The notes under the pieces are model-generated. The model saw only the letters and a list, made by a program, of their open reading frames with translations, ran no database searches and had not been told where the DNA came from. This document shows, one piece after another, positions 34,540 through 43,271 of a stretch of 64,000 nt of DNA. Source of the stretch: Acetomicrobium flavidum (lineage in GTDB: Bacteria > Synergistota > Synergistia > Synergistales > Acetomicrobiaceae); the NCBI RefSeq assembly GCF_900129645.1, contig NZ_FSQZ01000001.1, forward strand, positions 1,302,001 through 1,366,000, in the 5' to 3' direction. Each line of letters opens with the position of its first letter. Positions within the stretch are counted from its first letter, which is position 1. Made by a program: the position numbers and the translations under genes.

Positions 34540-36699
34540 ATGATATCGACAACATCGACCGAAGAAAAAAAGAGGAGCTTCCGCATAACTGGCATGACCT
34601 GCGCCACATGCGCGATGATAGTCGAAAGGGCGCTGATGAAGGTCGACGGTGTCAAATTTGCCGCCGTCAACCTTGCTACTGAGACGGCGTTCGTGATCCT
34701 TGAAAAAGATGTACCTCAGGTAATTTTAGAGGAAGCCGTCAAGAAAGCAGGTTACGGCGTTTCCTACGAATCTCGGGAGGACTTTGAAGTTCGCCGTTTT
34801 TTAGCCTTTAAACGAAGCGTAATCTTGGCTTGGTCGCTGACAGCGCCATTGATGATGCTCATGTTTTTGCACATGGCCGGCCACCACATGCCATGGTTTT
34901 CCTTCATTGAGGTGTTGGCTTCGGCTTTGGTGGTATTCGTTGCCGGGCGGAGAACCATCAAGGGAGCATGGATCGCCTTGACTCATTTTCATGCCAACAT
35001 GGACGTGCTTGTATTTTTGGGATCCGTCATGTCTTTTCTAACTGCATTGCTAGCTATGGCAGGGCTGTTTGAAGTCTCCTTTGGAAGCGTAGGTGCAATG
35101 ATCATGTCCATTCATCTTACGGGACGTTACATAGAATCGCGCCTGAGGGACAGGGCGACTAAGGAAATAAAGTCATTGCTCAAGCTTAAGGCACAGGAAG
35201 CACTGTTGTTGACCGACGATGGAAGCGAAATTACAGTTCCGATTGAGGCGGTTAAAGAGGGGTCTTTCGTATTGGTGAAACCTGGCGAACGCGTACCTGT
35301 GGATGGGGAGATTGTAGACGGCATCTCTTCGGTCGATGAGTCAATGATAACCGGGGAACCCGTCCCCGCATTAAAAAGGTCTGGCGACAGGTTGATTTCG
35401 GGATCGCTTAACCTTTCGGGCTTGCTTAAGGTACGAGTTGATCGGGTAGGAGAAGACACTTTTTTGTCGCAGATGATATCGCTGATTCAGGAGGCACAGG
35501 GTTCTAAAGTCCCGATTCAAGCCTTTGCGGACAGGGTCACAAATGTGTTTGTACCGGTAGTGGTGATGCTTGCCGTCATATCCAGCGTATTATGGGCATT
35601 TAATATGGATAAGTGGGCTGGCTTTTTGGATATGGCACGTCAAATTTTGCCCTGGGTTACCAGGGTAGATGATCCTTTATCCTTTGGCGTATTCGTATTC
35701 GTTACGACGATAGTAATTGCCTGCCCTTGCGCCCTGGGACTTGCCACTCCTATGGCATTGGTAACGGGCACCAGCAAGGCCATGCGTCATGGCCTTGTAA
35801 TACGCAATGGTGAGGCCATACAGACGACTAAAGACATCGGCATAGTCATGTTCGATAAGACGGGCACTCTCACGTTGGGGTCCCCGAAGGTGGTAGACCA
35901 TAACCTAGAGGATGAAGCGGCCAACATCGCAGGAGCTTTGGAGTCCTTGTCCAACCATCCTCTGGGCAAGGCCATTTCGGAACTTAAAAAGTTCGACGTA
36001 AAAATTGAGGAATTTGAAGAGATAGTTGGCGAGGGCGTAAAAGGCAAGGTTGACGGTCGTGTTTACGAAGTGGGCAGGCCCGCAGATGCAAGCGTCTATG
36101 AGGCTTTGCTCGAAAAGGGCTATATTGTCGTCGAGGTTAAAAGGGATGGCTTTATAATGGGATATATAGCTATTTTCGATCCCATTAGGGAGGATTCCTT
36201 CGAGGCGGTAAAATGTCTAAAGGACATGGGCATCGAAGTGGTCCTGGTGACGGGGGATAATGAGATCACCGCCAAAACGGTGGCAAAGGCGTTGGGCATA
36301 GATGAGGTCCATTGGGGCGTTCGCCCCGAAGATAAGATGAGCATCGTAAGAGATTATCAGGCAACCGGCAAGAAGGTCATGATGACAGGAGATGGCATGA
36401 ACGACGCTGCAGCTTTGAAGGCTGCGGATGTCGGCGTGGCCATGGGAAGCGGGACCGACCTTGCCATCGATAGTGCCGACGTAGTGATATTGCAGGGCGG
36501 TGCAGCCAAAGTCGTGAGCCTTATCGAGATCTCTAAGGAGACGTTTAGGGTTATCAGGCAAAACCTTAAATGGGCCTTTGGATATAATGTAGTGGCTATA
36601 CCTTTAGCCATGTCGGGCTTGCTTCATCCGATAATTGCCGAAGGAGCTATGGCTTTAAGTTCCATATCCGTGATAATTAATTCCCTGAGGATTAAGTAG
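34540..36699 (+). CDS. copA: Copper-translocating P1B-type ATPase
   Basis: A 719-residue copper(I) export pump. A single N-terminal HMA domain has GMTCATC (C21, C24). The membrane CPC motif is CPCALGLATP, the phosphorylation site is DKTGTLT, and the HP motif is NHPLGKAI. The hinge is GDGMNDAAAL. TM7/8 residues FGYNVVAIP and GAMALSSISV match copper(I) pumps. Copper chaperone copZ lies 1.9 kb downstream. The ribosome site is GGAGGT. Confidence 0.95.
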   Translation: MISTTSTEEKKRSFRITGMTCATCAMIVERALMKVDGVKFAAVNLATETAFVILEKDVPQVILEEAVKKAGYGVSYESREDFEVRRFLAFKRSVILAWSLTAPLMMLMFLHMAGHHMPWFSFIEVLASALVVFVAGRRTIKGAWIALTHFHANMDVLVFLGSVMSFLTALLAMAGLFEVSFGSVGAMIMSIHLTGRYIESRLRDRATKEIKSLLKLKAQEALLLTDDGSEITVPIEAVKEGSFVLVKPGERVPVDGEIVDGISSVDESMITGEPVPALKRSGDRLISGSLNLSGLLKVRVDRVGEDTFLSQMISLIQEAQGSKVPIQAFADRVTNVFVPVVVMLAVISSVLWAFNMDKWAGFLDMARQILPWVTRVDDPLSFGVFVFVTTIVIACPCALGLATPMALVTGTSKAMRHGLVIRNGEAIQTTKDIGIVMFDKTGTLTLGSPKVVDHNLEDEAANIAGALESLSNHPLGKAISELKKFDVKIEEFEEIVGEGVKGKVDGRVYEVGRPADASVYEALLEKGYIVVEVKRDGFIMGYIAIFDPIREDSFEAVKCLKDMGIEVVLVTGDNEITAKTVAKALGIDEVHWGVRPEDKMSIVRDYQATGKKVMMTGDGMNDAAALKAADVGVAMGSGTDLAIDSADVVILQGGAAKVVSLIEISKETFRVIRQNLKWAFGYNVVAIPLAMSGLLHPIIAEGAMALSSISVIINSLRIK

Positions 36700-36722
36700 C
36701 ATCGAAGGAAAGGGGCATAGCA

Positions 36723-38534
36723 ATGAGCGAGAAAAGAAGCGTTACGGTACCGGAAAGAAATGAGATAGAAGAAAAGTACAAGTGGAGATTGGAAGATTTA
36801 TATCCCGATAATGATGCATGGGGCGAGGAGGCGCGTTGTCTAGAAAGTGCTATCGAAAATTTAAAGGAGATGGGTACAGCCTTGACGTCTTCTGCGCAAT
36901 CCCTTTTGAGAGGATTGCAAACGAGGGATGAAATAGCTGAAAGGCTTGGTAGGCTTTATGCCTATGCTTCCTTTAAAAGCCATGAAGACGCACGGAATCT
37001 CGAGGCCCAGGCCATGGTGCAGCGGGCATCGACTGTGTACCTTCATTTTGCGGAGGCAGTCTCGTCATTTGTGCCCAGCATATTGGAGTTGGGCAAAGAG
37101 GGAATAGACGAGTTTATGAAGGAAGAAAGCGGACTCGAGCTTTACAGGGTCGAGATTGAGAGGATAATGCGGTTAAAGGAACACATCCTGTCATACGAGG
37201 GTGAAAAGCTTCTTGCAATGTCGGTGGACGTTGGCGAAGTGCCGGAAAAGGTATTTTCATTGCTCACTAATGCCGATATGAAGTTTCCTAAGATCAAGGA
37301 TGAAAAGGGCGAAGAAGTGGAGCTGTCCGAGGAAAGATATTCTTACTTTTTGCACAGCAGCGACAGGCGCGTTCGTCGCGACGCCTTTAAAGGCCTTTTT
37401 TCAAGTTACGGGAATGTTAAAAACACATTATCGGCCACTTACCTGGGCAGTTTGAAGAAGGACGTATTTTACTCCAAGGCCAGGAAATACGAAAATACTC
37501 TCCAGGCTTCTTTGTATCCTCAAAACATCCCTATAGTAGTCTACGAAAAAGCAATAGAAACGATAAACCAGTGGCTTGATCCCTTGCGCAGATATGTGAC
37601 ATTTAAGAGGAAGGCCTTAAACTTAGATGCGATGCACTTTTACGACCTCTACGTGCAGCTTTTGCCGGAACCGAAGGCCCACTTTAGCTATGATGATGCC
37701 AAAAGCATCATCATCGAGGGACTTGCCCCCTTGGGTGAAGAATACAGCCGGGTGCTTCTTGAGGCATTCGAGAACAGGTGGATAGACGTCTACGAAAATA
37801 AAGGCAAGAGGAGCGGGGCTTATTCGTGGGGGGTTTATGGTGTGCACCCTTACGTGCTTTTGAACTTCAATGGTACCTTAAGAGATGTATTTACCCTAGG
37901 TCACGAGATGGGGCATGCCATGCATTCGCATTTTACCTTTAAAAGCCAGCCTTACGTATATTCCGGGGTCAGCATATTTACGGCGGAGGTAGCTTCGACG
38001 ACCAACGAGATATTGCTTCTTGAACATCTCATAAAAAGGGCAGCGGATAAGGCCGAAAAGGCCTACCTCGTAAACTATGGCTTGGAACAGGTGCGCACGA
38101 CCGTGTATCGACAGCTGCTGTTTGCCGAATTTGAGCTTGAAGTGCATAAACGCATCGAGAAGGGTAATCCTCTTACAAGCGAGGATTTTAGCGCTATATG
38201 GAAGAGTTTGTATGAAAAACATTACGGCGATACGCTGTTTATTGATGAGGAATTGCCGCTTGAATGGGCCAGGATACCACACTTTTACACCGCTTACTAC
38301 GTCTATCAGTATGCTACGGGCTATTCGGCTGCCAGAGCAATAGCTACTGCCATATTGTCAGAGGGAAAGCCTGCCGTGGACAGGTACTTGCGGTTTCTTT
38401 CTTTGGGGGATTCCATGGACCCCGTGGATGCCCTAAAAGTTGCAGGAGTGGACATGACGTCGCCTAGGCCGCTAGAGTTGACGTGCAAAAAGTTCGAGGA
38501 AGATCTGGATGTTTTAATGGGCCTTATAGGCTAA
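36723..38534 (+). CDS. pepF: Oligoendopeptidase F
   Basis: A 603-residue M3B zinc metallopeptidase that cuts peptides of about 7-17 residues in the cytoplasm. The zinc motif is HEMGH at residues 394-398, with the third ligand in the following TNEILLLEH helix. It is 23 bases after copA and 30 bases before copZ, so it shares their transcript. This is an odd partner. It may supply amino acids during peptide growth, or it may be a passenger in the copper operon. Confidence 0.93.
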   Translation: MSEKRSVTVPERNEIEEKYKWRLEDLYPDNDAWGEEARCLESAIENLKEMGTALTSSAQSLLRGLQTRDEIAERLGRLYAYASFKSHEDARNLEAQAMVQRASTVYLHFAEAVSSFVPSILELGKEGIDEFMKEESGLELYRVEIERIMRLKEHILSYEGEKLLAMSVDVGEVPEKVFSLLTNADMKFPKIKDEKGEEVELSEERYSYFLHSSDRRVRRDAFKGLFSSYGNVKNTLSATYLGSLKKDVFYSKARKYENTLQASLYPQNIPIVVYEKAIETINQWLDPLRRYVTFKRKALNLDAMHFYDLYVQLLPEPKAHFSYDDAKSIIIEGLAPLGEEYSRVLLEAFENRWIDVYENKGKRSGAYSWGVYGVHPYVLLNFNGTLRDVFTLGHEMGHAMHSHFTFKSQPYVYSGVSIFTAEVASTTNEILLLEHLIKRAADKAEKAYLVNYGLEQVRTTVYRQLLFAEFELEVHKRIEKGNPLTSEDFSAIWKSLYEKHYGDTLFIDEELPLEWARIPHFYTAYYVYQYATGYSAARAIATAILSEGKPAVDRYLRFLSLGDSMDPVDALKVAGVDMTSPRPLELTCKKFEEDLDVLMGLIG

Positions 38535-38564
38535 TAATTTTATTAAAAAGAGGAGCGTTGAATC

Positions 38565-38765
38565 ATGGCACAATTTGCGTTGAATGTCCCGGACATGTCC
38601 TGTCAGCATTGCGTTAAACGCATATCTGGGGCGCTGGAAGAGCTTGGCATTTCCAAATTTAGGGTGGACCTTGACAACAAAGAGGTACTCGTAGAAACGG
38701 ACGACATCGAAAGCGTCATAAGAGCCTTAGATGAGGTGGGCTATAAGGCTACGCTAAAACGCTAA
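38565..38765 (+). CDS. copZ: Copper chaperone, HMA domain
   Basis: A 66-residue heavy-metal-associated domain with the copper motif MSCQHC at residues 11-16 and the betaalphabeta-betaalphabeta pattern. It would carry copper(I) to CopA. Its end overlaps the convergent YkuK-family gene by four bases, with no terminator between them. An AGGAG ribosome site precedes the ATG. Confidence 0.9.
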   Translation: MAQFALNVPDMSCQHCVKRISGALEELGISKFRVDLDNKEVLVETDDIESVIRALDEVGYKATLKR

Positions 38766-39244
38766 CCGCTTTTTGTATGTTTGTCTGCCACGCAGGAAGC
38801 GGCGAATGCCTCTGGCTTAATATGGGCTATATAGCCGCTTCCTTTCACCATGCCCACAACCATGTTGAGAATTTCCCTCGTAAGTCCCTTTTCTCCCACG
38901 TCGAGATGGATCTCTAGAAGCTGTCTGTAGTGCTCAAAAAGCACCACGTCCTGCGAAAGAAGATGCAAGACTTCGCTTGCCAAAGTTAAGCTCATGGAAG
39001 TCTCTGTTAAAATGCGCTCCTTGACGGAGTAAGGCCTTTGTTCGTAGGTTTTTCGATAAAAGTAAATGCCACCTCGACCAATTCGGTGAACAACGATGGC
39101 AGAGACAAAGAGCGTTCCTTCCGATAAAGGTTGAGAGTCTGTCCCTACAATTATGCGATACGATCCCTCCTTTGCCATAAATGTGCAAATGCGCTGTATT
39201 ACCTGCTCTATTTTGAGGGGGCCATAAGTAGGGCTGATGAACAA
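38762..39244 (-). CDS. YkuK-family RNase H-like protein (DUF458)
   Basis: A 160-residue protein with the YkuK family pattern: an N-terminal SPTYGPLKIEQVIQRI, IIVGTDSQP (an acidic RNase H-like strand near residue 36), FVSAIVVHRIGRGGIYFYRK and ILTETSMSLTLA. The biochemical function is unestablished. The fold suggests a nuclease or a nucleic-acid-binding role. It stands alone, divergent from larA. Confidence 0.8.
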   Translation of the reverse strand: MFISPTYGPLKIEQVIQRICTFMAKEGSYRIIVGTDSQPLSEGTLFVSAIVVHRIGRGGIYFYRKTYEQRPYSVKERILTETSMSLTLASEVLHLLSQDVVLFEHYRQLLEIHLDVGEKGLTREILNMVVGMVKGSGYIAHIKPEAFAASCVADKHTKSG

Positions 39245-39400
39245 TCTTACCCATCTCCTTTGATTTGTTCCTCTCGGCCATTAATTATACCTTAAACGCA
39301 CCTCGATGAGTTGGATGACATCAACCAGGGACAACGGTCTTACAAAATATGCAGACGGCCCTTTTTATGTTAATCTAATAGTGCTCGGAGGTGAACGAAC

Positions 39401-40660
39401 ATGACGACGTTGAATTTAAAAACTGGTAGGGAGGAGATTTCGTGGGAGTGCCCTATCCAATTGCTTAAAACCGCAACTTTAGCAGGAGAAATAAGAGCGG
39501 TTAGCGCTAGCGATGCACTGAATTGTCCCACAGGTTCTTTAGACCTTAAAGAGCTTGCAGAAGATGCTGATAATGTTGCTATATTAGTGCCGGATATAAC
39601 TAGATCATGGCAGGATATACCTGCCATGTGTAGTGCCATTCGGAAAGGTCTTGAAGAGACAGGGATAGATAAGGTGACATGGGTCATCGCTGCCGGCCAG
39701 CACAGGAAGATGTCCGTAGCGGAAGAAGAGACAGTCTTAGGCAAGGGCAGAAGGCCAAACGATAATGTCTTTTGCCACGTATCTAGGGAAAATATCGTTG
39801 ATACGGGAAAAATCACAAGTCGAGGTACCCCCGTAAAGGTAGAAAGACATGTCTTTGAGGCGGACCTTGTAGTCCTGTTGGGGGGCATTTGCTATCATGA
39901 TTTGGCAGGCTTTGCGGGCGGCAGAAAAATTATAATTCCAGGCGTAAGCGCAAGGGAGTCCGTGCAAGCCAATCATAGGTTGGGATTGGTTGAAAAAAGG
40001 TTTCACGAGAAGGTTAAAGTTGGCGAGTTGGAAGAAAATCCTGTAGCGTTGGATATGGAGGAGTATGCCAGGATTTTTTTGGCTGACAAAAAATCATTTC
40101 TTTTAAACGTTGTAACGGATGCAATGGGAAGGCCCTATTCATACGTGACAGGAGATGCGTTTAAAGCGTGGGAAAGGGGTGTCAGGGAGGCGGAAGCTCT
40201 TCAAACGATATGGATCGACGAGCTTGCAGATGTCGCTATCGTGTCCTGCGGAGGGTATCCCTACGACCTGGATCTCTATCAGGCGACCAAGGCTTTGACT
40301 GCGGTTTACGATGGCTTAAGACAAAGCGGGGGAATAGTTCTTGTAGCCGGCCTAGAAGAAGGAATGGGAACGCCCGTATTTGACCGTTTCATGCGTCTTG
40401 CCATGGATAACTTCGATGCAGCCATAGATGAACTCGAGGAGGATTTCACGATACCTGCTTATATAGCCACAAAGACCGTTTACGAACTTAAAAACAGAAA
40501 ATGTGCCTTAGTTACCCAAAACAAAGACGTTGCATTTCCGGGGCTCATTACGAACGACGTAAAAGAGGCTTTAAGGCATGTTGCGGGAACGAATTTTGAG
40601 GGAAAGGCTTTATTTGTTCCAACGGGGAACGCGGTCCATGTAAAAATAAAGGAGGTGTGA
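39401..40660 (+). CDS. larA: Nickel-pincer racemase, LarA family
   Basis: A 419-residue LarA-type 2-hydroxyacid racemase/epimerase. All key residues align with lactate racemase spacing: H101 (AAGQHRK), H166 (YHDLAG), K176 (GGRK, which binds the nickel-pincer cofactor) and H192 (NH). VPDITR near residue 63 is the DxTR segment. The substrate may be lactate or another 2-hydroxyacid, since the family is diverse. The cofactor genes larB, larC and larE are not in the window. It is followed four bases later by a symporter. Confidence 0.85.
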   Translation: MTTLNLKTGREEISWECPIQLLKTATLAGEIRAVSASDALNCPTGSLDLKELAEDADNVAILVPDITRSWQDIPAMCSAIRKGLEETGIDKVTWVIAAGQHRKMSVAEEETVLGKGRRPNDNVFCHVSRENIVDTGKITSRGTPVKVERHVFEADLVVLLGGICYHDLAGFAGGRKIIIPGVSARESVQANHRLGLVEKRFHEKVKVGELEENPVALDMEEYARIFLADKKSFLLNVVTDAMGRPYSYVTGDAFKAWERGVREAEALQTIWIDELADVAIVSCGGYPYDLDLYQATKALTAVYDGLRQSGGIVLVAGLEEGMGTPVFDRFMRLAMDNFDAAIDELEEDFTIPAYIATKTVYELKNRKCALVTQNKDVAFPGLITNDVKEALRHVAGTNFEGKALFVPTGNAVHVKIKEV

Positions 40661-40664
40661 GATT

Positions 40665-42044
40665 GTGCTATTGATAGTCATCGCTTATATGGCCTTGATG
40701 TTGTTGGTTGGTTGGTGGGCTGGCAAGTTTTACGTAAAGGGAATGACCGATTTCTTGCTGGCCGGTAGGAGGCTTGGTGTTATTTTATGCTCGGCCACAC
40801 TTGCGGCTACTCATTTTGGTGGCGGTGCGGTGATGGGCGGTGGAGAGTATGGTTTTAAGTATGGCCTGTCAGGTGCGTGGTACGGCGTTTCTTGCGGCAT
40901 AGGCTTGATCATCCTTGGTTTAGTGACTGCAAGGAGATTTCGAGATCTTGCCTTCTATACTGTCCCCGATTATTTAGAGAGACGCTATGGCGGAAAGACG
41001 ATTCGTGTCTTGGGATCGCTTCTTTCATTAGTCGCTTTAGTTGGCATATTGGCTGCCCAAGTCCTATCGGCAAGAGGGGCCTTGGGCATTTTGGGAATAA
41101 CCGGAAACACCGGTGCTGTTGTGGCGACTCTTGTCTTTATAATTTACACGACTTCCGGCGGACTTTGGGCCGTGACTTTAACTGATTTAATACAGATGAC
41201 TTGGGCAGCTGTGGGCGTGATACTCGCTTCAAACATGGTTCTTGGCCATACTGGAGGATATGAGGGGTTAAAAGCGCTTCTTCAGGCGAAGGCAGTTGGG
41301 CCGGAATACATGAGCTTCTGGGGCATGGGGACGGCAGGCATTATGTGGTTACTCCTGCCGACAGTAATGTACACTTTAATTGGGCAGGATTTTTATCAAA
41401 GGTTGTTTGCTGCTAAGGATGGTAAAACAGCCAAGGTTTCGTCTTTGGTTGGCGGCATCGTTCTGGTGATAGTAAGCTTCTTCCCAGCCCTTATGGGCAT
41501 GGGCGCGAGGGCCCTGGCGAATTTAGAGGATCCCTCTATGGCAGTTCCATGGGTCCTTCAAAATTTGATGGGTCCACTTCTTGGAGGGTTAATTTTAGCA
41601 GCTATCTTGGCGGCAATAATGTCTACGGCCGATTCGCTCCTGTCTGCGGCGACGTCTCATATAGTTAAAGATTTTTGGATAGAAATATTTCATCTTAGTG
41701 AAGTGGACCATGAGAAAGAGCTTCTCAGGGTATCGCGCATATTTACCTTTGTCATTGGTGTTTTGGCGCTTATCATTGCGCTTATAGTTCCGGGCATCAT
41801 TGATGCCTTGATATACTCCTATACGATGTATACTGCTGGTGTATTCGTCCCCGTCATCGGGGGATTCTTGTGGAAGGGGGCTACACGCACAGGGGCTTTT
41901 GCATCTCTTATAATTGGATCGATAGTGGCTTTGTGGGGAATTCTTAGCGGAGTTTCGCTTTTTGGAGCTCCCGTCGAGATATTCGCGGCACTTATATCCC
42001 TCGTGATATTTGTGGTGGTTTCCTTGATCACAAAAAGTAAATAG
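40665..42044 (+). CDS. Sodium:solute symporter (SSS family)
   Basis: A 459-residue LeuT-fold carrier with about 13 membrane segments, starting at GTG behind AAAGGAGGTG. The family segments are FLLAGRRLG near residue 30, FYTVPDYLERRYG, and AILAAIMSTADSLLSAATSHIVKD, the sodium-site motif. The immediate coupling to larA suggests uptake of the racemase substrate, such as lactate or another hydroxyacid (inference). Confidence 0.88.
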   Translation: MLLIVIAYMALMLLVGWWAGKFYVKGMTDFLLAGRRLGVILCSATLAATHFGGGAVMGGGEYGFKYGLSGAWYGVSCGIGLIILGLVTARRFRDLAFYTVPDYLERRYGGKTIRVLGSLLSLVALVGILAAQVLSARGALGILGITGNTGAVVATLVFIIYTTSGGLWAVTLTDLIQMTWAAVGVILASNMVLGHTGGYEGLKALLQAKAVGPEYMSFWGMGTAGIMWLLLPTVMYTLIGQDFYQRLFAAKDGKTAKVSSLVGGIVLVIVSFFPALMGMGARALANLEDPSMAVPWVLQNLMGPLLGGLILAAILAAIMSTADSLLSAATSHIVKDFWIEIFHLSEVDHEKELLRVSRIFTFVIGVLALIIALIVPGIIDALIYSYTMYTAGVFVPVIGGFLWKGATRTGAFASLIIGSIVALWGILSGVSLFGAPVEIFAALISLVIFVVVSLITKSK

Positions 42045-42065
42045 ATCTTGATGCACTAAAAGAGG

Positions 42066-42097
42066 AGAGGCCCCATTTTTGGGGTCTCTTATTTTTT
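42066..42097 (+). terminator. Terminator after the larA operon
   Basis: The stem AGAGGCCCC/GGGGTCTCT (42066-42074, 42081-42089) is followed by TATTTTTT. It lies between the convergent symporter and mrfB genes. Confidence 0.85.
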
Positions 42098-42116
42098 GTG
42101 ATTCTAGTTCATCTAA

Positions 42117-43271
42117 TCAAGACGCACCCAGTCTCCTTTTCAAGCGCTCTAGGCGCTTTGAGAGATCAGGCAGTCTATTTTGCCATGTCAGAGCAAGGGG
42201 ACGATATTGGAGGAAATCCATCATAGCCTTGTCGGCCCACGATAGGGCTGCCTTTGCGTCCTTCAGTTGATGTTCGTATATCTTTGAGATCTCCACGGCT
42301 ACGTCTATCTTTCTATAACCCATGCCGTAGAGCTTCGTGAGTAATGATAGTGCCTCATGATAATTGTTCCGTCTTTTATTTTCCATGGCTAATTTCCAAA
42401 GGGCCTCCGTAGCCGGAGGCTCCAGCTGTGCTGCTTTTGCCCAAAGTAATTTTGCCTGGTCTAGATTATGGCGGTACCAGGCATCTCCAGCGCAATTTAC
42501 CTCATAGGGGTCATGGCTTTGCCCGGAAAGGACAAAGGCAACCTTGTAAAATAAATTACACAAGGAGAGTATATCCATCTCGTTGTGGTAAAAGACACCG
42601 TTAAGCATGGTAGCATCGCCCGTCTTGAGAAATGTCATGTAGAGATCCGGTATAAAGCGACCTGGAATATCGTCGCTTTCTCGTCCGATATTTAAGATTT
42701 GCCTTTCGACGTTGGAGAGGGAACAGGAACCTATGCGTCTCTTCCAAAGCCTTCTTACAAGATAAAGCAGATCCAGATGTTTTGTCTCTTCAAAGGGTTT
42801 CATCCTAGATAACAAAAGCCTGGTGTTGATCAACGGGAGGTCAAAGTTTTTCCCGTTGTATGTAACGAAGGCCGGTTTATTGGGAATTATGTCCAGCAAC
42901 CTCGAGAGCCAAGCCTGCTCATATTTTGGTGAGCACAGGAACAGTTGACGTACAATGAAGCTGTCCTCTTGGTAAATTCCTATGCCTGCCAAAAAGGCAT
43001 AAGTCCCTGTTCCTCCGGATAACCCCGTGGTCTCCAGGTCAAAAAAGACCAAAGGTTCTCCGCCTCCCCATGAAGATAGCGTTTCTATGCATCTTTTCCG
43101 TTCGCATTCGTCAACTATGCTAGTAGTATCGTGTATTGCCTCGCAAAGATATACGCCTTCATCTAGGAAGCGACCGGGAGGAAGATTTAATACTTCTTTC
43201 GGTTCATCCCTTTTATTGACCTTTAACCTGGCAAATATTTCTTCAAGGTTAAATGGCTTACTCGCGTTCAT
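42117..43271 (-). CDS. mrfB: DEDD exonuclease, MrfB/YprB family
   Basis: A 384-residue RNase H-like 3'-5' exonuclease. Metal motifs are FFDLETTGLSGG near residue 76, TYNGKNFDLPLI near 137 and HNEMDILSL near 227. The C-terminal 120 residues form TPR-like helices. In Bacillus the pair MrfA/MrfB repairs mitomycin-type DNA adducts. It overlaps mrfA by four bases, which confirms the pairing. Confidence 0.88.
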   Translation of the reverse strand: MNASKPFNLEEIFARLKVNKRDEPKEVLNLPPGRFLDEGVYLCEAIHDTTSIVDECERKRCIETLSSWGGGEPLVFFDLETTGLSGGTGTYAFLAGIGIYQEDSFIVRQLFLCSPKYEQAWLSRLLDIIPNKPAFVTYNGKNFDLPLINTRLLLSRMKPFEETKHLDLLYLVRRLWKRRIGSCSLSNVERQILNIGRESDDIPGRFIPDLYMTFLKTGDATMLNGVFYHNEMDILSLCNLFYKVAFVLSGQSHDPYEVNCAGDAWYRHNLDQAKLLWAKAAQLEPPATEALWKLAMENKRRNNYHEALSLLTKLYGMGYRKIDVAVEISKIYEHQLKDAKAALSWADKAMMDFLQYRPLALTWQNRLPDLSKRLERLKRRLGAS

